A stretch of DNA of 11,152 bases from Chloroflexia bacterium. Lineage in GTDB: Bacteria > Chloroflexota > Chloroflexia > Thermomicrobiales > UBA6265. Below, piece by piece: positions 8,401 to 11,152 of the stretch. The stretch covers positions 1 to 11,152 of the forward strand of contig JACCYK010000536.1 of assembly GCA_013696525.1 (NCBI GenBank), in the 5' to 3' direction. The position numbers were made by a program, and so were the translations under genes. The notes under the pieces were generated by a model. The model was not told where the DNA came from and made no database searches. It saw nothing but the letters and a program-made list of their open reading frames with translations. Position 1 is the first letter of the stretch; the number at the start of each line of letters is the position of its first letter.

Positions 8401-8795
8401 AGGAGGATGAGACCGGCGCTATGCTCGGCCAGCACGGCTAGATCGATCCCGACCAGCCGTTTGGGGTCCGGCTTGGTCGTCGGCATCCCATGCACCGGTC
8501 CCTGATGGGCGGCGGTGATGAGCCGGCAGAGATTGGCATAGCCGGCCGCCGACTCGGCGAGCAGGGTCAGATGAGTGCGATCGGTCAGGGTCAGCTCGGC
8601 GCCGATGATCGGTTGGATGCCGGCGGCCTTGGCGGCGCGGGCGAACTCCATGGCGCCGTGGAGGCCGTCGTGGTCGGTGACCGCCAGCGCGGCGTAGCCG
8701 AGCGCCGCCGCTTGCAGGACCAGCTCTTCGGGCACGGAGGCGCCGTCCAGGAAGGAAAAGGCCGTGTGCAGATGGAGCTCGGCATAGACGGACAT
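5445..8795 (-). CDS. dnaE2: Error-prone DNA polymerase III alpha subunit, DnaE2/ImuC type
   Basis: A 1116-aa C-family polymerase for translesion synthesis and SOS mutagenesis. The N-terminal PHP domain starts YAELHLHTAFSFLDG (H8, H10), with TDHDGLHG and GAEL following. The polymerase core has GRGRGSSVSSVVCYLIG and the catalytic PDIDIDF (D411, D413), with the third aspartate D562 in KIDFLALGM. FPRHVSQHSGGMIIS and, in the C-terminal OB-fold, VCRQRPGTAKGVTFLLLED are typical of DnaE2 rather than replicative DnaE1. QLALPL at 924-929 resembles a clamp-binding hexapeptide. In the last PHP motif, GNVHYH has N203 where nuclease-active PHP domains usually have Asp. The frame extends to ATG 8834, but that codon lies in the -10 element. 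ATG 8795, with AGGG 5 nt upstream, is therefore preferred. No imuA or imuB is in the window. It converges on rnj with a 7-bp gap. Confidence 0.96.
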   Translation of the reverse strand: MSVYAELHLHTAFSFLDGASVPEELVLQAAALGYAALAVTDHDGLHGAMEFARAAKAAGIQPIIGAELTLTDRTHLTLLAESAAGYANLCRLITAAHQGPVHGMPTTKPDPKRLVGIDLAVLAEHSAGLILLTGCRRGALSQLVDTEQFAEASALLKQYVDWFGPDNVAVELQHNRVFGDTRRVRLLAGLAARHGLPAVVTGNVHYHRPDRHRLQDVMVAIRHRATLDATHRERRPNPNFTLCSPAEMAARFHQYPAAVGASLAIAERCARFDLTQHLAYTFPAYPTAPGETADEVLAHACRAALQDRYPLPQHTVVLPRIDKELALIKRHRLAGFFLLYRDLLIMAREVAAGIRGPGAPSATLPPGRGRGSSVSSVVCYLIGLSHIDPLAHNLELGRFLNEELNSIPDIDIDFPREIREKLIERVYETYGPNHAAMVCAFPTYRLRSAVRDVGKALGLPASDLDRIAKLSEPRSATALGDELSRMPAYASRLQSAPWKYLVELAGELAGFPRHVSQHSGGMIISSSPLVNLVPVQPAAMAGRFICQWDKDSCDDAGFVKIDFLALGMLSLVEECLPLIVEAGKEAVDLSRVDFDDERVYDMICAGDTIGTFQIESRAQIQTLLKTQPRNLQDLTVQVAIVRPGPIVGGAVSPFVQQRQRLRQNLPVEIRYDHPLLKDVLEETLGVILYQEQVIGVAMALAGFTAGQADQLRRAMTRKRSHDAMTALRQQFDAGAAAKGVDPATTGIVFQKLLAFAEYGFPKSHAAAFAVLAYQSSYLKHYYPAEFLCALLNNQPMGFYPPHVLINDAKRSRVRILPPDVNESQAACTVEDGNAVRIGLRFVEELGAAAALRIAAERAANGRYRSLADLVRRVPVRAEGLENLVAVGAAETFGLGRREALWQIGLFFPARTFGGGRTPKTAGTQLALPLPISQDMVELPAMRPWEQMATDYDVLGLSPRYHPLGLLRPRLARDLVATNELEHLPDGLRLRIAGLVVCRQRPGTAKGVTFLLLEDEVGLVNVIIYPALYEEHRHVVRGEPFLLIDGTLQHQGATINIVAEAILPLDVARTVFPMDIPKLPVSDAIDVDIIVEPAPAAIPTKTLADLRTLAPAAHNYR

Positions 8796-8832
8796 GACAG
8801 CCCTGGTCCGGCGTGGTTCGATAGACCCACCC

Positions 8833-8861
8833 ATAATAGCACATATGTTCTATTTCACCAG
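8833..8861 (-). promoter_or_regulatory. Promoter of dnaE2 (extended -10)
   Basis: On the minus strand TATTAT (8838-8833) is preceded by TGC, giving TGCTATTAT, a strong extended -10 match. The -35 is weak: TGGTGA at 8860-8855 with 16-bp spacing or CTGGTG at 8861-8856 with 17-bp spacing. Transcription would begin near 8826, leaving a leader of about 30 nt with AGGG before ATG 8795. The position of the -10 over ATG 8834 excludes that codon as the start. Confidence 0.6.
8837..8852. promoter_or_regulatory. LexA/SOS-box-like palindrome at dnaE2 promoter
   Basis: TAGCACATATGTTCTA is a 16-bp palindrome with a single mismatched pair. Read on the minus strand, the core is GAAC-ATAT-GTGC. This is one base away from GAAC-N4-GTTC, the SOS box recognised by LexA in Bacillus and actinobacteria. 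It overlaps the first base pairs of the dnaE2 -10 and the spacer, a typical repressor position. dnaE2 is a classic SOS gene in bacteria that have it. LexA control is therefore likely but not proven. Confidence 0.6.
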
Positions 8862-8931
8862 ACGTTGCTTTGCCTTGCTTGGCATCCGTCCCGAAGCGCG
8901 ATGGATAATCAGCACTGTGCCTCGATGGCAC

Positions 8932-8960
8932 TTCTGATGGTTCCGCTTCGGTGGTATGCT
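8932..8960 (+). promoter_or_regulatory. Candidate promoter of argH
   Basis: TATGCT at 8955-8960 is preceded by TGG (8952-8954), an extended -10 pattern. A weak -35 (TTCTGA, 8932-8937) lies 17 bp upstream. The transcript would begin near 8967, downstream of the alternative argH ATG at 8956, which supports ATG 8998 as start. An inverted repeat GTGCC-N5-GGCAC (8917-8931) abuts the -35 and could be an operator. Confidence 0.45.
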
Positions 8961-8997
8961 CCAATTCTTGTCGCGGCCGAGCGTGACCGAGGAATCA

Positions 8998-10527
8998 ATG
9001 ACCGCACCCGATCGCCAATCACCTGACCGCGTCGCGACATCCGAGGGCATCAAAGAAACCGGCCTGGCCAAGGCATGGGGCGGTCGCTTCGCCGCCAATC
9101 CGGATGCGCGGCTGGAGGCGTTCAACGCCTCGATCAGCTTCGATGTGCGGATGATCCGGGAAGACATTCGGGGCTCAATCGCCCATGTCCGGATGCTCGG
9201 CGCGCGGGAGATCGTCTCGGCGGCGGAAGCGGCGACGATCGAAGCTGGGCTCTGGCGCGTTTGGGATGAGGTTGAGCGCGGCGACCTCCAGTTCACGATC
9301 GCCGACGAGGACGTGCATACCGGCGTCGAGCGGCGGCTCCGCGAGCTCATTGGGCGGGACGCGGGCCGCTTGCACACGGGACGGAGCCGGAACGACCAGG
9401 TCATCAATGACGTCCGGCTCTGGACCAAGGGCGCGATTCTCTCGCTCATCGCCGGCACCGCCGAGCTCTCCGCCGCCTTGCTCGATGTCGCGGCGGCTCA
9501 TGACGACCATGTGATGCCGGGTTATACCCACACGCAGCGGGCCCAACCAGTGTTGCTCAGTCATCACTTGCTGGCCTATGTCGCCATGTTTGACCGGGAC
9601 ATCGACCGCTTGCGAGAAGCATATGGCCGGACTGATGTGATGGCGCTCGGCGCCGGCGCCTTGGCCGGGGTCACGTATCCGATCGACCGGGCGATGACCG
9701 CTCGCGATCTCGGCTTCAGCGACTATTCAGTCAATAGCATGGATGCGGTCTCCGACCGCGATTTCATCCTCGACGCGCTCTACGCTTGCTCGATGATCGC
9801 GCTCCATATCTCCCGGTTGAGCGAAGAAATCATCCTCTGGACATCCGCCGAGTTTCGCTTCGTCGAGCTCGCCGACGCATTTTCGACCGGCAGCTCGATC
9901 ATGCCGCAGAAGAAGAACGCGGACGTCGCCGAGCTGGCGCGGGGCAAGACCGGCCGCGTCTTTGGCCACCTGTTCGGCCTGCTGACCGTCGTGAAAGGAC
10001 TGCCGCTGACGTTCAACAAGGATTTTCAAGAGGACAAGGAAGCGCTCTTCGACACCGTCGATACCATGCTGGCCGTCCTCGAAGTCTATCCGCCGATGAT
10101 CCGGACCGCCCGGTTCAATCGGGACCGGATGGCGGCGGCGGCGATCGCCGATTTCTCGCTGGCGACCGATGCCGCCGATCTCTTGGCCAAACACCACGTA
10201 CCGTTTCGCGAGGCGCACGAGGTTGTCGGCAAGCTCGTCCGGCAGTGCATTGATCGCGGCATCACCTTTGCTGATCTGACGGATGAGGAGTGGCTGGCAA
10301 CGCATCCGCTATTCGCGACCGAGCGGCCGCCCCTTACCGCGGAAGCGAGCATCGCCGCCCGCGACGTGCCGGGCGGCACGGCGCCGAACCAGGTCCGAAC
10401 GGCCCGGTTGGCGGCGGCGGCTACGCTGGCGGAGACGGTCGCGTGGCTGGCGAGCCGAGAAACAGCGCATGCCGCCGTCATGCGGCGACCCGGCAATGGA
10501 TTGCGAGACGAGAAAGAGGCCCCGTGA
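8998..10527 (+). CDS. argH: Argininosuccinate lyase
   Basis: Splits argininosuccinate into arginine and fumarate, the last step of arginine synthesis. It is 509 aa, slightly longer than the usual 460-470 because of an N-terminal extension of about 25 residues and a C-terminal tail of about 20. Fumarase/aspartase superfamily motifs are in order: WGGRF, HTGRSRNDQV (126-135), GYTHTQRAQP with H178, and the flexible loop GSSIMPQKKNAD (298-309), which supplies the catalytic serine. The last motif is commonly KKNPD; here Ala replaces Pro. ATG 8998 follows GAGGA at a good distance. The in-frame ATG 8956 lies within the candidate -10 and is rejected. The gene is divergent from dnaE2, and its TGA overlaps the GTG of the acetyltransferase gene, so the two are probably translated together. 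Confidence 0.97.
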   Translation: MTAPDRQSPDRVATSEGIKETGLAKAWGGRFAANPDARLEAFNASISFDVRMIREDIRGSIAHVRMLGAREIVSAAEAATIEAGLWRVWDEVERGDLQFTIADEDVHTGVERRLRELIGRDAGRLHTGRSRNDQVINDVRLWTKGAILSLIAGTAELSAALLDVAAAHDDHVMPGYTHTQRAQPVLLSHHLLAYVAMFDRDIDRLREAYGRTDVMALGAGALAGVTYPIDRAMTARDLGFSDYSVNSMDAVSDRDFILDALYACSMIALHISRLSEEIILWTSAEFRFVELADAFSTGSSIMPQKKNADVAELARGKTGRVFGHLFGLLTVVKGLPLTFNKDFQEDKEALFDTVDTMLAVLEVYPPMIRTARFNRDRMAAAAIADFSLATDAADLLAKHHVPFREAHEVVGKLVRQCIDRGITFADLTDEEWLATHPLFATERPPLTAEASIAARDVPGGTAPNQVRTARLAAAATLAETVAWLASRETAHAAVMRRPGNGLRDEKEAP

Positions 10528-11054
10528 ACAGACTGAACGGTATTCCCGCCACCGCTCTGATCGAACCGGCCGCGCACCCTACGATCACGGTGATCCGAGC
10601 TCGACCCGGACCCAGCCTCGATGCTGTCCTCGAAGTCCGGCGCCGCGTCTTCAGCGACGAGCAAGGCATGGTCGACGGCCGGGTCACTGACCAGGACGAC
10701 GGCCGCGGCGTTCATGCCCTGGCGTACTGGGATCAGACAGGACGAGCCGAGCCGGTCGGCACGGGGCGCTTGATCCTCGGCGCTGGCGATCGCGGCGAGG
10801 CGCTGGTCTCCTGGGTGGCGACTTTGCCGGAAGCGCGGCGCCACGGCGTCGGTCGCGAAATTATGCGCTTCCTCATTGATTGTGCCGAAGCGTCCGGGGC
10901 GCCGCTGGTCGCGCTGGCGGCCCAGACGCACGCTGAGCTCTTTTATCGGAAGCTCGGATTCGTCGGCACCGGTCGTGCCTATCTGGTCCGCGGCGTCGAA
11001 CACCGCTGGATGGTCCGGCGGAACTACCGGCACTCCCTTCGTCAGAGTGGCTGA
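10524..11054 (+). CDS. GNAT-family N-acetyltransferase
   Basis: A 176-aa acetyl-CoA-dependent acyltransferase of unknown substrate. The N-terminal part has RRRVFSDEQG (39-48), the R-x-x-VF-x-x-EQG motif of a large GNAT subgroup that includes ElaA-like proteins, followed by a conserved-looking D-x-D-D-G and GTGRL. The acetyl-CoA pyrophosphate loop is RRHGVG (105-110), matching R/Q-x-x-G-x-G. The tail FYRKLGFVGTG is the usual GNAT beta-6/7 region. The GTG start overlaps the argH stop (GTGA) and AGAGG lies 4 nt upstream. The frame is open back to 10290 inside argH, but that is shadow sequence. Because of the coupling to argH, a role in arginine metabolism (for example acetylating glutamate) is possible. 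However, it lacks the look of the short actinobacterial N-acetylglutamate synthase, so this is only a guess. Confidence 0.88.
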   Translation: MNRLNGIPATALIEPAAHPTITVIRARPGPSLDAVLEVRRRVFSDEQGMVDGRVTDQDDGRGVHALAYWDQTGRAEPVGTGRLILGAGDRGEALVSWVATLPEARRHGVGREIMRFLIDCAEASGAPLVALAAQTHAELFYRKLGFVGTGRAYLVRGVEHRWMVRRNYRHSLRQSG

Positions 11055-11067
11055 TTGCATTGGTCAG

Positions 11068-11152
11068 CTATTCGTGGGGCGCGGGCTGGGTGCCAAACAG
11101 GCGATCGCCGGCATCGCCCAGCCCGGGCCGGATATAGCAATTTTCGTCAAGT
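11068..11152 (-). CDS. upp: Uracil phosphoribosyltransferase, C-terminal end (runs off right edge)
   Basis: The reverse strand encodes 27 residues and a TAG stop: LDENCYIRPGLGDAGDRLF followed by GTQPAPHE. The block YI-x-PGLGDAGDRLFGT is the uracil-binding C-terminal signature of UPRTase, the pyrimidine-salvage enzyme that makes UMP from uracil and PRPP. The rest of the gene lies beyond the window. It converges on the acetyltransferase gene with a 13-bp gap and no visible terminator between them. The piece is short but the signature is highly specific. Confidence 0.9.
   Translation of the reverse strand, partial: LDENCYIRPGLGDAGDRLFGTQPAPHE

Noticed and set aside
8490..9026. 178-codon plus-strand frame spanning the dnaE2 start and the argH promoter
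   Set aside because: It overlaps the conserved PHP domain of dnaE2 on the other strand and the argH start, and shows no family motif.
10290..10523. Upstream extension of the acetyltransferase frame inside argH
   Set aside because: The GTG at 10524 has a good ribosome site and the classic GTGA overlap. The extension encodes no GNAT features and overlaps the argH C-terminus.
1..11152. CRISPR array, tRNA/rRNA, transposon, phage or toxin-antitoxin system
   Set aside because: I saw no repeat array, RNA gene structure, transposase, integrase or small paired ORFs that would support any of these.

Overview
The window is an 11.2 kb stretch of a high-GC bacterial chromosome with very tight gene packing. 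It reads as ordinary chromosomal DNA rich in DNA-repair genes: there is no tRNA, rRNA, CRISPR array or insertion sequence that I can see. The organism is probably a Chloroflexota bacterium of the Thermomicrobia/Sphaerobacter kind, or a relative. This is an inference from the GC content, an actinobacterial-style DnaE2, RNase J, a family 4 uracil-DNA glycosylase, a DnaQ-UvrC fusion nuclease and a Gram-positive-type SOS box. I could not test it by search.

Layout. The left edge holds the N-terminal 264 codons of NAD-dependent DNA ligase (ligA, minus strand). A divergent promoter region separates it from a plus-strand run of three genes with 4-bp or 5-bp junctions: a DEDDh exonuclease fused to a UvrC-like GIY-YIG nuclease, a family 4 Fe-S uracil-DNA glycosylase, and ribonuclease J. 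Converging on RNase J with only 7 bp between stop codons is a large minus-strand gene for an error-prone DNA polymerase III alpha subunit (DnaE2/ImuC type). Its promoter region carries a near-perfect palindrome of the LexA type next to an extended -10. Divergent from dnaE2 are argH (argininosuccinate lyase) and, overlapping it by 4 bp, a GNAT acetyltransferase. The right edge carries the last 27 codons of uracil phosphoribosyltransferase (upp) on the minus strand. That gene was missed by ORF calling because it runs off the window.

How the genes fit together. ligA, the exonuclease/GIY-YIG protein, the glycosylase and dnaE2 form a repair neighbourhood: base removal, incision and resection, gap filling or translesion synthesis, and sealing. 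Two of these proteins carry short peptides that match the sliding-clamp binding motif: QMGMF at the extreme C-terminus of the glycosylase and QLALPL inside DnaE2. argH and the acetyltransferase form a separate metabolic pair.

The points most worth a second look are the SOS-type operator of dnaE2 (which also settles its start codon), the composite DnaQ-UvrC nuclease with an intact UvrC-type cysteine set but no C-terminal UvrC nuclease domain, the two clamp motifs, the hairpin on the RNase J start, and the coupled argH-acetyltransferase pair.
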